Assembly: GCF_000349325.1 (NCBI RefSeq)
Contig: NC_020504.1
Coordinates: 4,932,053 to 4,996,052 of the forward strand
From: Streptomyces davaonensis JCM 4913
GTDB lineage: Bacteria > Actinomycetota > Actinomycetes > Streptomycetales > Streptomycetaceae
Direction of reading: 5' to 3'
Length of the DNA stretch: 64,000 bases
Each line of letters starts with the position of its first letter. Positions within the stretch are counted from its first letter, which is position 1. Shown piece by piece: positions 1 to 9,171 of this stretch. The position numbers were made by a program, and so were the translations under genes. The notes under the pieces are model-generated. The model did no database searches, was not told where the DNA came from, and saw nothing but the letters and a program-made list of their open reading frames with translations.

Positions 1-753
1 CGGGGTCCGCAGGACATGCCAGGGCAGGGTGGCCGGGGCCAGGCCGGTCTCGTGCGCGTACGCCTCGACCAGGCGGTCGGCGTAGTCGTCGCCGGGGTTG
101 TTCGCGTGCTCCAGGTAGCCGGCCAAGGTGCCTGCGGCTCCGCCCAGTTCGACCGGGAGGGCGGCAGCGAGCGCGGCCGTGCGGCGGCGGGCCTCGGTCA
201 CCAGGTGCAGCCAGCCCGCCGCCTTCAGGCCGAAGGTGGTGGGCACCGCGTGCAGGGTGAGGGTGCGACCGGCCATCGGGGTGGCCCGGTGGGTGCGGGC
301 CAGCCGCTCCAGGGCGGCCGCGCACCGGTCGAGGTCGGCCCGGATCAGCACGCCGGCCCGGCGGACGACCAGCATGGTGGCCGTGTCCAGGATGTCCTGG
401 CTGGTGGAGCCGCGGTGCACGTACTCGGCGGCGGCCGGGTCCTCGGCGGCGACCACGGCGGTCAGCGCCTTCACGAACCCCACGACGGGGTTGGCCGTCT
501 CGCGGGACGCGCGGGCCAGCGCGACCAGGTCGAGCCGCTCGGGTCGGGCGGCCTCGACGATCGCCGCCGCCGCGGACTCGGGCACGGTGCCCAGCCGGGC
601 CTGCGCCCGCACGAGCGCGGTCTCGGCCTCGACCATGGCCGCGAGCCAGGCCGCGTCCGACACCGCCGCCTCCACGGGCGTACCCGCGCGCACCGGGGAC
701 AGCAGCCCGGAGTCCACCACGGCGGCGAGCTCCGGGGAGAGTTGGAAGGTCAT
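1..753 (-). CDS. creD: Nitrosuccinate lyase, CreD-like (partial, C-terminus beyond window)
   Basis: The 251 visible codons encode the N-terminal part of an aspartase/fumarase-superfamily lyase, of the subgroup that also contains 3-carboxymuconate cycloisomerase. The signatures HRGSTSQDILDTA (about residues 113-125) and AGRTLTLHAVPTTFGLKAAG are clear. CreD-type members split nitrosuccinate into fumarate and nitrous acid. I choose that role over ordinary muconate cycloisomerase because the next gene is a CreE-type flavoenzyme. The start is the ATG at 753, with a 77-nt gap to the stop of the upstream gene. It lies at the downstream end of the long minus-strand biosynthetic set. The conserved C-terminal signature loop of the superfamily is not in the window. 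Confidence 0.72.
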   Translation of the reverse strand, partial: MTFQLSPELAAVVDSGLLSPVRAGTPVEAAVSDAAWLAAMVEAETALVRAQARLGTVPESAAAAIVEAARPERLDLVALARASRETANPVVGFVKALTAVVAAEDPAAAEYVHRGSTSQDILDTATMLVVRRAGVLIRADLDRCAAALERLARTHRATPMAGRTLTLHAVPTTFGLKAAGWLHLVTEARRRTAALAAALPVELGGAAGTLAGYLEHANNPGDDYADRLVEAYAHETGLAPATLPWHVLRTP

Positions 754-830
754 GGTGGTCCTCTTCCGGTGAGGTTCAGGGGCGCCCGCGGCCCGCACCA
801 CAGGGCACGGACCGCGGGCCGTACGTCACA

Positions 831-2783
831 TCAGGCGGCTGTCCGCTCCAGGCTGTCCCGCTGTTCCAGCACCGCCCCCAGCGCCGCCTGCGCGATCGCG
901 TCGGAGTCGGTCAGGGTGACCGAGTTGACGCCGGGCCGGATGCCCGCCGCCGTCACCCAGTGCACCGACTCCGTGGGGACGCCGAAGGCGTACCGGCGCG
1001 GGTGCGGGCGCCGGGCGGCGTCCAGGAGCTGGAAGGGGCGCGGGGTGACCGCGACGCCCTCGGTGTAGATCCAGGTGCCGTTGCGGGTGGCGATCCGGTG
1101 CGTGGCGCACTGGCCGCTGTCCAGCAGCCGCCGCAGCAGCGGGTCCTCGGTGCGGCTGAGCGTGATGTCGGGCAGCCGCGCCTCGATCAGCACCTCGGCG
1201 CTGATCCGAGAGCCCGGCACCAGCGGCGAGTGGGCGTGGAAGCCCTGCCGGTCGACGTCGACGCGCAGGTCGGGGCCGATGATGTGCAGCACGCCCGCCT
1301 CGATCAGCGCGGCCGCCTCCTCGATGCGGGACGCGGGCGGCCCGATGGACAGGAACGCGTTCAGCGGCGTGTACCAGCGGTCCAGGTGCTCGCGGTGGGA
1401 GTCGCCGTGCAGCCCGCCGTGGTCGACGACCAGCCGGATCTCGTTGCGCAGATCGCGCAGCACGTCGAGGGCCGCCTTGAGCGGACCGCTCACATTGCCG
1501 CTGCGGGCCTCGGCGACGTCCTCGCGCAGATGGTCCAGGAGCCAGGCCGTGAAGTCCTCCGGGCTGCCGAACTCCTGGTCCTGGTACGGCCGGGAGAGCC
1601 GGTCCCAGTCCCAGCGGTCCTTCTCCCCGATCTCGTACGCGTCGAGCACCGTCTCCTCCGCGGACGTGCCCGGCAGCGCGCGCAGGAAGGCCCGCTGGAA
1701 CGACTCCGCGCGGTCGCCGCGGCCGCGGGCGGTCAGCAGCGTCCGGTAGTAGACGGTCTCGACCTCCTTGGCGACCAGCGGCCACACGTCCCGCTGGAAG
1801 TCGGCGCCGTCGGTGCCGCGCGCGGCCTGCAGGCGGGCGATCCGAGCCGGGGTGAGCAGCAGCGGCTCGTGCCGGCCGTGCGGGCCTTTCTCGTTCTCGC
1901 CGCGCGCCTGGTAGGGCACGCCGCGCCGGGAGCCGGCGTACATCCGGGGCTCGCGGCCGGAGGGCAGGTAGACCAGGCGGCCGTAGACGCGGGTGAAGCT
2001 GCCGCCGCGGCCGGTGGTGAGCAGGGCCATGTAGTCGAAGAAGTTCAGGCCGAGGCCGCGCAGCAGCACGGGCTGGCCCGGCTGGACGCACTCCAGTTCG
2101 GTGTCGGCGGGGTTGGCGGGCGGGAGGTGGGTGTGGCCGTGCTCGCGGGCCAGTGCGGCGAACTGCTCCTCCACCGCGGTCGGCCGGGCGGGCAGGTGGC
2201 CCTGGGACAGGACGACCGCGTCGAGGTGCTCCAGGACCTCGCCGTCCTCCAACGTGACCCGCTGGCGCGGCGGATGACCGGTGGCGAGGGCCACGGCCTC
2301 GTCGTCCAGGGCGACCGCGCGGGACCGGTGCCAGGTGACGGTCACGCAGTCCGGGGCGCCCGCGACCGTACGGTCGAAGGCCCAGCGCAAGTAGTGGCCG
2401 TAGAAGGCGCGGGTGGGGTAGGTGTCGGGGCCCAACGCGCGGGCCTCGTCGAGGACTTGGTCGGGGTAGTGGCCGGGGATGTCCCCGGCGAGCAGGGCCT
2501 CGGCCCAGGCGTGCAGGCTGGGGCCCGGTTCCAGGGGGCCGGTCAGCTCGACGCTGGCGTCGGTGAACACCGAGATCTGTCCGGCCACCGTGTTCATCAG
2601 CAGGTGCGCGGACTGGCTGGTGCGCCAGACCTGGCCGGCGCCGGGCGCGTGCGGGTCGACGACGTGGATGCCGATCGCGGTGTCGGGGGCGGCGGCACGG
2701 GCGGCGGCGCAGAGCCGCTCGATCACGGAGAGACCCCGCGGTCCCGCGCCGATCACGCACACGGTGTGCTGTCTGGTGGTCAT
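831..2783 (-). CDS. creE: FAD/NAD(P)-binding aspartate N-oxygenase, CreE-like
   Basis: This 650-aa protein begins with an FAD-binding Rossmann motif (VCVIGAGPRGLSVIERL) of the FAD-NAD(P)-binding family seen in CreE. CreE oxidises the amino group of L-aspartate in NADPH-dependent steps to nitrosuccinate, which the neighbouring lyase cleaves to nitrous acid. A later glycine-rich stretch (PVLLRGLGLNFFDYMALL) fits the family. The ATG at 2783 overlaps the stop of the phosphopantetheinyl transferase gene as ATGA, so the genes are probably translationally coupled. Family membership is read from sequence; the aspartate substrate is inferred from pairing with the lyase. The alternative is another N-hydroxylating or uncharacterised flavoenzyme of the same family. 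Confidence 0.75.
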   Translation of the reverse strand: MTTRQHTVCVIGAGPRGLSVIERLCAAARAAAPDTAIGIHVVDPHAPGAGQVWRTSQSAHLLMNTVAGQISVFTDASVELTGPLEPGPSLHAWAEALLAGDIPGHYPDQVLDEARALGPDTYPTRAFYGHYLRWAFDRTVAGAPDCVTVTWHRSRAVALDDEAVALATGHPPRQRVTLEDGEVLEHLDAVVLSQGHLPARPTAVEEQFAALAREHGHTHLPPANPADTELECVQPGQPVLLRGLGLNFFDYMALLTTGRGGSFTRVYGRLVYLPSGREPRMYAGSRRGVPYQARGENEKGPHGRHEPLLLTPARIARLQAARGTDGADFQRDVWPLVAKEVETVYYRTLLTARGRGDRAESFQRAFLRALPGTSAEETVLDAYEIGEKDRWDWDRLSRPYQDQEFGSPEDFTAWLLDHLREDVAEARSGNVSGPLKAALDVLRDLRNEIRLVVDHGGLHGDSHREHLDRWYTPLNAFLSIGPPASRIEEAAALIEAGVLHIIGPDLRVDVDRQGFHAHSPLVPGSRISAEVLIEARLPDITLSRTEDPLLRRLLDSGQCATHRIATRNGTWIYTEGVAVTPRPFQLLDAARRPHPRRYAFGVPTESVHWVTAAGIRPGVNSVTLTDSDAIAQAALGAVLEQRDSLERTAA

Positions 2784-3601
2784 GTCTGCTGTCCGTCCTG
2801 CGGGATAGAGGGATCGAGGCGGGGTTCGGGGCGAGCACGATCGGGGCCGGTACGTTCGGGGCGGGTACGGGAATCGGGCGGCCGGCGCAGGGCGACCGCC
2901 GCGATCATGCGGCTGCCGACCACGGCACAGCGGCCCTCGGTGCCGGGCGCCGGGCCGCGCGCCACGCGCAGCAGGACCGGCTCGCCCGGGTCCCGCCCGG
3001 CCCGCGGCTCCTCCCACTCCAGGTCGACGGACTGGAAGGAGACGCCGTCCTGGGTGTCCGGCGGCAGCGCCTTGTACAGGGCCTCCTTGACGCAGAACAG
3101 CCGCAGCACGGCACGGGCCGGGTCGGGCACGTCGCGCAGCCGCTCGCGCTCCTCGGGGGTGCACACGTAGTGCAGGGCGGAGAGCAACTCCGCGCCCGTC
3201 TCCAGGGGTTCGATGTCGATGCCGAGCCCGACGCCGTCGGCGGGCCCGGTCACGCACAGGGCGACCCGGTTGGTGTGGCTGAGCGAACCGGCCACTCCGT
3301 ACGGCCAGCTCGGCGCCCCGCGCGCGTCCGCGCTCAGCCACCGGGGCATCCCGGTCAGTGCGGCGGTGGCGCGGGCCGCGGCGAGCCGGCCCGCGGTGAA
3401 GGTCTCGCGGCGCAGCGGGGCGGTGTAGCCGCGCAGCAACCGCCGGGTGGGCTCGGGCAGTTGGGCGAAATCCAGCTCGCCGGTGTGCGCCTGCGCCGCG
3501 ATCACGCGCGGCTCGAACAGGGCCGTCACCGCGGCCAGGTCGACGGGCTCGGGGTCACCGCTCGCCGACACCGACACCGGGGCCGGGAGCACGGCGCTCA
3601 C
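2780..3601 (-). CDS. Sfp/EntD-type 4'-phosphopantetheinyl transferase
   Basis: This 273-aa protein carries the three family motifs: GSLSHT, GIDIEP (Mg-binding acidic residues) and the FCVKEALYK block. Such enzymes move phosphopantetheine from CoA to the serine of carrier proteins. Two small carrier proteins lie in the same gene set, at 9171-9428 and 14392-14673, and are the natural clients. The GTG start at 3601 overlaps the anthranilate synthase stop as GTGA, and its own stop overlaps the CreE start, so it sits tightly inside the operon. The last 40 residues or so are Pro/Arg-rich and probably disordered. Confidence 0.88.
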   Translation of the reverse strand: MSAVLPAPVSVSASGDPEPVDLAAVTALFEPRVIAAQAHTGELDFAQLPEPTRRLLRGYTAPLRRETFTAGRLAAARATAALTGMPRWLSADARGAPSWPYGVAGSLSHTNRVALCVTGPADGVGLGIDIEPLETGAELLSALHYVCTPEERERLRDVPDPARAVLRLFCVKEALYKALPPDTQDGVSFQSVDLEWEEPRAGRDPGEPVLLRVARGPAPGTEGRCAVVGSRMIAAVALRRPPDSRTRPERTGPDRARPEPRLDPSIPQDGQQT

Positions 3602-5811
3602 CGCAGGGCTCCGATCGGGGTACGGGTCAGGTGGGCGACCGCGTTGTGTACGACCTGGCGGCCGGTGTGCCCGGCGTTCGTCATGATCGACTCGGGGTGG
3701 AACTGGACCGCGGCGAACTGGTGCCGGGGCGCCTCGACCGCCATCGCGACCCGCCCGTCCTCGGTGGCCGCCGTGACCCGCAGGGAGTCGGGCAGGGTGG
3801 CCGGGTCGGCGTAGAGGGAGTGGTAGCGGCCCACGGTGAAGCTCTTGGGCAGCCCGTCCAGCAGCATCGAGTCGGCCTCGGTGCGCCGGACCCGGGAGGG
3901 CTTGCCGTGCACCGGCTCGGGCAGCACACCGAGGGTGCCGCCGAGGTACTCGACGATGCCCTGGAGGCCGAGGCAGACGCCGAAGACGGGGATACCGAGC
4001 CGCTCGGCCTCGGCAAGGGTGGCGGCGGTGCCGAAGTCGGACGGGGTGCCGGGGCCCGGCGAGAGCACCACCAGGTCGGGGCGCTGCTCCGCCAGCAGGG
4101 GCAGATGACCGCCGCTGCGGTACGTCCCGACCTCGGCGCCGGTCTCGCGCAGATACCCGGCGAGGCAGTGCACGAAGGAGTCACGGTGGTCGACGAGCAG
4201 GATCCGGCGTCCGGCACCGGGCCCCTCGTCGACGCTCACCCGGGCCGGGCGTACGACCGCGGCGGGCTCGTCCAGGACGCCGAGCAGGGCCTTCGCCTTC
4301 AGCTCGGTCTCCAGCTCCTCGTCCTCGGGCGAGGAGTCGTGCAGCAGGGTGGCGCCGGCCCGGACCGTGGCCACGCCGTCGTGGAGGTGGATGGTGCGCA
4401 GGGTCAGGACGGTGTCGAGGCCGCCGTCGAAGCCGATCCGGCCCACCGCTCCCCCGTACCAGCGGCGCGGGGAGCGCTCGTGCCGCTCGATGAACTCGAT
4501 CGCGGAGAGCTTGGGCGCCCCGGTGACGGTGACCGCCCACAGGTGGGCGAGGAAGGCGTCCAGGGCGTCCCGGTCGGGGCGCAGTACGCCCTCGACGCGG
4601 TCGACGGTGTGGATGAGGGTGGAGTACTTCTCGATCCGGCGGCGGGCGGTGACCTGGACGGTGCCGGGCAGGCAGACCCGGGACTTGTCGTTGCGGTCGA
4701 CGTCCGTGCACATGGTCAACTCGTGCTCGTCCTTGGAGGAGTTGAGCAGCGTACGGATCCGCTCGGCGTCCTCCAGGGCGTCCCGGCCGCGGGCGATGGT
4801 GCCGCTGATCGGGGAGGTCTCCACCAGGGCGCCGGCCGCGCCGCGCGGGGTGACCCGGACGAACATCTCCGGGGAGGCGCCGACCAGGTACTCGTCCTGG
4901 GCGAGGTTCATCAGCAGGCTGTGCGGGGCGGGGTTGCGCTCGCGCAGGGTGCGGAAGAGCCGGGACGGCGGGCGCTGGACGACGCGGTGGAAGGACTGGC
5001 TGGGCACGACCTCGAACAGGTCGCCGGAGCGGAAGAGCGGACGGGCCTGCTCCACGACCCGGGCGTACTCGCCGGGCGCGTGGTCCCGCTCGGGGGCCTC
5101 GGTGGCGGGCACGAAGGGGCGGGCCGGGGTGGCGCGGTCGAGGCCGTCGGTGCGGGAGGCGCCGACGCGGAACTCGTAGTCGTGCCGGATCGCCTCATCG
5201 GCCTTGAGGTCGAGTTCGTAGACGGTGTCGGGCAGGTGCAGCACCATGTCCCGGTCCGCGGCGCCCCGCTGCTGGCCGAGCGCCACCGGGTCGACCTGGA
5301 AGATCAGGTCGTAGCCGAAGGCGCCGTAGAGGCCGAGCAGTTGGTCGTCGGGGAGGGCGAGCCCCTCGACGACGGACCTGATCGCGGCGAAGACGCCGAC
5401 CTGACGGGTGCGGTCCTCCTCGGCGAAGGTGCCGTCCGGGACGCCGCCGCGCACGCGCAGGGTGTCACCGTCGGCCTCGGCGCGACCGCCGGGTCCGATC
5501 GCGCGGGAGAACAGTGCCAGGAGCGCGGGGAGCAGGACTCGGCCGCGGGCGTTGAGGGCGGTGGCCCGTATCTCCTGGCCGGTCGCGGTGATCTCCACCG
5601 GCGGGTCGGTGTAGCCGATGATCCGGTCCGGGCCGCGGAACAGCAGCATGCCGCGGCGCTCGTCGAGGGTGTCCTCCAGGGCGGTACGCAGAGCGGCGGC
5701 GGAGCCGAGGAGCTCGGTGGTGCGGACGATCTCGACTCCGACGGGCGTGGTCCACCGCCCGGACGGGGCTGCCCGACCGGTACGCGGCCGGGAGGTTTCC
5801 AGCTGGGGCAT
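3598..5811 (-). CDS. trpEG: Fused anthranilate synthase TrpE(G)
   Basis: This 737-aa fusion makes anthranilate from chorismate and glutamine. An N-terminal chorismate-utilising domain (about 1-520) carries DLFEVVPSQSFHR, PISGTIARG and VTVTGAPKLSAIEF. A C-terminal class I glutamine amidotransferase domain (about 535-737) carries the nucleophile in VFGVCLGLQG and the His/Glu pair in FHPES. Length and order match rhizobial/actinobacterial TrpE(G) fusions rather than shorter PhzE-type ADIC synthases, although ADIC synthesis cannot be excluded by eye. The ATG at 5811 is preceded by a GAAAGGA-type ribosome site. The 196-nt gap upstream has no Trp-rich leader peptide that I can see. It supplies the aromatic precursor of the cluster. 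Confidence 0.88.
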   Translation of the reverse strand: MPQLETSRPRTGRAAPSGRWTTPVGVEIVRTTELLGSAAALRTALEDTLDERRGMLLFRGPDRIIGYTDPPVEITATGQEIRATALNARGRVLLPALLALFSRAIGPGGRAEADGDTLRVRGGVPDGTFAEEDRTRQVGVFAAIRSVVEGLALPDDQLLGLYGAFGYDLIFQVDPVALGQQRGAADRDMVLHLPDTVYELDLKADEAIRHDYEFRVGASRTDGLDRATPARPFVPATEAPERDHAPGEYARVVEQARPLFRSGDLFEVVPSQSFHRVVQRPPSRLFRTLRERNPAPHSLLMNLAQDEYLVGASPEMFVRVTPRGAAGALVETSPISGTIARGRDALEDAERIRTLLNSSKDEHELTMCTDVDRNDKSRVCLPGTVQVTARRRIEKYSTLIHTVDRVEGVLRPDRDALDAFLAHLWAVTVTGAPKLSAIEFIERHERSPRRWYGGAVGRIGFDGGLDTVLTLRTIHLHDGVATVRAGATLLHDSSPEDEELETELKAKALLGVLDEPAAVVRPARVSVDEGPGAGRRILLVDHRDSFVHCLAGYLRETGAEVGTYRSGGHLPLLAEQRPDLVVLSPGPGTPSDFGTAATLAEAERLGIPVFGVCLGLQGIVEYLGGTLGVLPEPVHGKPSRVRRTEADSMLLDGLPKSFTVGRYHSLYADPATLPDSLRVTAATEDGRVAMAVEAPRHQFAAVQFHPESIMTNAGHTGRQVVHNAVAHLTRTPIGALR

Positions 5812-6007
5812 CCCCCAAATTCCTTTCTCGAACCCGGTGATGACCCGGGGCTGGGAGCATTCGGCCCGCGGCGGGGACGCGGGGGTCGGGCGCGGGTGGT
5901 GACGTGGGGGCTTTACCGGCGCCTGGGTGGCCGTGGGTCGGGTGCTGCCCCGGCGTCGGACTGCCGCTGCGCCCACCCGTTCCGCCCTGCGGCACGACTG
6001 CCCGCAG

Positions 6008-7627
6008 CTACGGCAGAGGGGACTCCGTCGTCCAGACCTCGGCGGCGCGGCCTGAGCGGACGTGGGTCCAGCCCTGGCTCAGTTCGTTCGGGCGGCACAC
6101 GTAGGCGGTGCGTGTGCCGGTTGCCGTCAGGCGTTCGGCCAGCGCCGAGCGGGCGGTGCGGTCGGCGGCGGGGAGTTCTGTGCCCGGAGCGACGGCGACG
6201 ACATCGACGGGTACGGCGGCGGCCAGCGCGGCGACCGAGTCGACCAAGCGGGCCACCGGCTCCTCCGCGGGCGCCGGGGCCCGGACCAGCAACCCGAGGG
6301 CGGCGTCGGGCCGTTCGAACCGCAGCGCCCGCAGCCGCTCACCGGCTTCTCGTACGGCCGTGGCGTCGGCGTCCGTCGTGATCAGCGCCGGGCTGTCGTG
6401 ACCGAGGAGCACCGCGGTGCCGGGGCGCTCGGCGGACTCGACCAGCGTGGGTACCGGACCGTCCGGCAGCGCCGTCACCCCGTCGCCGATCTTCGCGAGT
6501 TGCGGATCGAGCCGCAGCAGCACGTCCGCGGAGGACTGGCCGGTGCGGGTCAGCAGGCGGAGCATAAGCGTGGCCGGGTCCAGGGACCGGTGTTCCTCGG
6601 CGTGGGACCACATCCTCTGGCTCGCCCAGGCGGCCTGCTGCACGGACTCCACGATCGGCCGACGGTTCGCCTCGTACGCGGTGAGGGTCGCGTCGAGGTC
6701 GTCGCCCTCCTCGTGCTCGGCGAGCCGCCGGGCCAGTTCGACCGCGTCCTCCAGGGCCATGGTGGTGCCCGAGCCGACGGAGAAGTGCGCGGTGTGGACG
6801 GCGTCGCCGAGCCCCACCAGGCGGCCGGTGGACCAGCGGGCGCTGGAGATCTTCGGGAACATCAGCCAGCGCGAGCCGTTGCCGAGCAGCTTCGCCCCGC
6901 GCAGATGCTCGGCGAACACCTCGGCGCAGAACTCCATGGCCTGCTCGTCGTTCCACCCGGGCGGCTTGGTGCTGCCCTCCGTGAAACCGGACCGCTGCCA
7001 CGCCTCCTCGCCCAGCTCGACCAGGAACGTCGAGCGGTCCGGCCCGTACGGGTACACGTGGGCGCCGACCGGGCCGTACTCGCTGTCCGCGAAGAGGAAC
7101 GTCATCGCGTCGAAGGCACGGTCCACCGCGAACCAGGCGTACCGCCCCGAGCCGGGGGCGACCTCGGCCCCGAACTCGCCGGCGTACGCGGTCCGGGTGC
7201 GGCTGCCGGAGCCGTCCGCCGCGACCACCACGTCGTAGCGCCCGAGCAGGTCGGCGGCGTCGGCCTCGGTGTCGAAGTGCAGCCGGGCACCGGCCTGTTC
7301 CGCCAGCTCGGTCATCGCGGTGAGCAGGGCGCGCCGTTCGACCGCGGCGAAACCGTGGCCGGAGGAGGTGATCCGCTCACCGTCGCGGCGCACCTCCACG
7401 TCGTCCCAGCGGGCGCCGCGGTCCAGCAGGGCGGCGACCACATCGGGGGCGGCGCGGCGCAGCCGGGCCAGGCTGAAGCGGGAGAAGACGACTCCGAAGC
7501 CGTACGTGGCACCGGCCGGGCTGCGTTCGAAGACATCGACCTCGTGGCCGCCGAGGCGGCGCAGCAGCAGGGCCAGCATCAGACCGCCGGGCCCCGCGCC
7601 TATGCAGGCGACTCGCACGGCACTCAC
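6008..7627 (-). CDS. FAD-dependent aryl-thioester hydroxylase (anthraniloyl/salicylyl 5-hydroxylase type)
   Basis: This 539-aa class A flavoprotein monooxygenase has the FAD motif IGAGPGGLMLALLLRR at its N-terminus, the family segment ATYGFGVVFS, and the second FAD motif GLGDAVHTAHFSVGSG. It resembles salicylyl-CoA 5-hydroxylase and anthraniloyl-CoA monooxygenase, which act on aromatic acids bound as thioesters. The GTG start at 7627 overlaps the stop of the aryl ligase gene as GTGA, placing it directly with a ligase and a carrier protein. I infer hydroxylation of carrier- or CoA-bound anthranilate, probably at C5. The C-terminal 200 residues or so are less familiar, with a thioredoxin-like look seen in related hydroxylases. 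Confidence 0.78.
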   Translation of the reverse strand: MSAVRVACIGAGPGGLMLALLLRRLGGHEVDVFERSPAGATYGFGVVFSRFSLARLRRAAPDVVAALLDRGARWDDVEVRRDGERITSSGHGFAAVERRALLTAMTELAEQAGARLHFDTEADAADLLGRYDVVVAADGSGSRTRTAYAGEFGAEVAPGSGRYAWFAVDRAFDAMTFLFADSEYGPVGAHVYPYGPDRSTFLVELGEEAWQRSGFTEGSTKPPGWNDEQAMEFCAEVFAEHLRGAKLLGNGSRWLMFPKISSARWSTGRLVGLGDAVHTAHFSVGSGTTMALEDAVELARRLAEHEEGDDLDATLTAYEANRRPIVESVQQAAWASQRMWSHAEEHRSLDPATLMLRLLTRTGQSSADVLLRLDPQLAKIGDGVTALPDGPVPTLVESAERPGTAVLLGHDSPALITTDADATAVREAGERLRALRFERPDAALGLLVRAPAPAEEPVARLVDSVAALAAAVPVDVVAVAPGTELPAADRTARSALAERLTATGTRTAYVCRPNELSQGWTHVRSGRAAEVWTTESPLP

Positions 7628-9171
7628 TCCCCCCGCTCGCCGGGCGGCACCGGGGCGGCGCCCGGCATCCCGTCGGCGAACCGCTCCCGCAGCTTGCGGC
7701 GCAGGATCTTGCCGGCCGCGCTGCGCGGGATCTCGGACACGAACTCGATGCGCACCGGCCGCTTGTAGCTGGCCAGTTCGCCGACGCAGGCCTTCAACAG
7801 ACCTGCGGCGGACACCTCCTCGCCCTCGGCGACCACGAAGGCGACGGGGACCTCGCCCCACTCCTCCGAGGGCGCGCCCACGACGGCCGCGTCGGCGACA
7901 CCGCGCTGGGCACCGAGGACCCGCTCGATCTCGGCCGGGTAGACGTTCTGGCCGCCGCGGATGAGCACGTCGTTGATGCGGTCGACGAGGTAGAGGTAGC
8001 CGTCGGCGTCGGAGTAGCCGAGGTCACCGGTGCGCAGCCAGCCGTCGCGCAGGGTGGACTCGGTGGCGGTGGGGTTGCGCCAGTAGCCGCGCATCAGACC
8101 GTCGCCGCGGACGCAGACCTCGCCGATCTCGCCGGGGGGCAGCGCGCCGCCCTCCTTGTCCTGGACCTCGATGTGGCAGCCGGGCAGCATCCGCCCGGCC
8201 GAGCGCAGCCGGAGCTCCCGGGCCGCGGCGTCGGCGCCGTGGTCCTCGGCCCCGCCGAAGAGCACGGTGGCGATGGGGCCGCCGCCCTCGGTGATGCCGT
8301 AGATCCCGCGGAACGGGCAGGGGAAGCGCTCAAGGGACTCGCGCAGCAGCTCCTCCGGCATGGGGGCGCCGCCGAACATGACGTCGACAAGGGTGGACAG
8401 GTCGGTGGCGTCGAACGCCTTGGTGCGCAGCGCGAAGCGGACCATGGACGGCACCACGAAGGCGCGGGTCGCGCCGCGCTGCTCGGCCTCCGCGAGGAAG
8501 CGCTGCGGGGCGAACTCCCGCTGGAGGACGAGGGTTCCGCCGGCGGCGAGCAGGGCCAGGCCGATCACCATCGAGCCGTGGAACAGCGGGCACGGGTTGA
8601 GCATCACGTCGTCAGCGGTGAACCGGGCCTCGGCGGCCAGCGCGGTGTAACAGGCGGACACCGAACGGTGGGTGACGGCGACGCCCTTGGCCCGGCCGGT
8701 GGTGGCCGAGGTGTGCAGGATCGCGAACAGGTCGTCCATCTGCGGCAGCGGCAGCGCCCGGCGCTCGGTGGCGAGCATCTCCGCGTAGGCGGGGCTGTCC
8801 AGGGCGATCCGCCAGCCGTCGCCGAAGGCGTCCCCGAGCCGGTCCAGTACGCCCTGCTCGGCGATCACGCCGCGCGGCGCGGAGTTGGAGACGACGTGCT
8901 CGACCTCGGGGGCCGGGAAGGAGTGGTTGACGGGGCAGACGATCGCTCCGGCCTTGCCGGCCGCGATGTACAGCTCCAGCACCTCGACCCGGTTGGGCGA
9001 GCTGACGACGAGGCGCTCACCGGGGCCGATCCCGCGGTCGATCAGCGCGGCGGCCAACGCGTCGGTACGTTCGTCCAGTTCACGCCAGGTGAGCGAGAGC
9101 CGCTCGTCGGCGAGGGCGAGTGCGTCGGGGCGCTGTCCGGCGTGCCGCCGGACGAAGTGGGCCATCCACAT
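7624..9171 (-). CDS. Aryl acid AMP-ligase (ANL superfamily)
   Basis: This 515-aa adenylating enzyme has all core motifs: A3 HTSATTGRAKGV (about 153-164, with SA for the usual SG), A5 YGITEGGG, A7 DGWLRTGDLG, the hinge DRINDVLIRGGQNVYPAEIE and the A10 lysine in SAAGKILRR. It should activate a carboxylic acid with ATP and pass it to a thiol. The carrier-protein gene lies directly upstream, with stop and start sharing one base (TGATG), and the aryl-thioester hydroxylase gene directly downstream. I infer loading of anthranilate onto that carrier. A second in-frame ATG two codons in is possible. Substrate specificity cannot be read by eye. Confidence 0.8.
   Translation of the reverse strand: MWMAHFVRRHAGQRPDALALADERLSLTWRELDERTDALAAALIDRGIGPGERLVVSSPNRVEVLELYIAAGKAGAIVCPVNHSFPAPEVEHVVSNSAPRGVIAEQGVLDRLGDAFGDGWRIALDSPAYAEMLATERRALPLPQMDDLFAILHTSATTGRAKGVAVTHRSVSACYTALAAEARFTADDVMLNPCPLFHGSMVIGLALLAAGGTLVLQREFAPQRFLAEAEQRGATRAFVVPSMVRFALRTKAFDATDLSTLVDVMFGGAPMPEELLRESLERFPCPFRGIYGITEGGGPIATVLFGGAEDHGADAAARELRLRSAGRMLPGCHIEVQDKEGGALPPGEIGEVCVRGDGLMRGYWRNPTATESTLRDGWLRTGDLGYSDADGYLYLVDRINDVLIRGGQNVYPAEIERVLGAQRGVADAAVVGAPSEEWGEVPVAFVVAEGEEVSAAGLLKACVGELASYKRPVRIEFVSEIPRSAAGKILRRKLRERFADGMPGAAPVPPGERGE

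Noticed and set aside
16..1068. Long plus-strand open frames opposite the biosynthetic genes (also 960-3170, 3631-6381, 6062-7768, 8173-9612 and others)
   Set aside because: They are antisense shadows of high-GC genes: Arg/Gly/Val-rich products, no family motifs, and real genes with motifs and overlaps on the other strand.
3598..5811. PhzE-type ADIC synthase (phenazine or 3-hydroxyanthranilate route)
   Set aside because: Length and motifs fit TrpE(G) better, and no phenazine PhzD/F/B/A/G or isochorismatase-type gene accompanies it. The isochorismatase-like gene at 47.9 kb is far away and YcaC-like.
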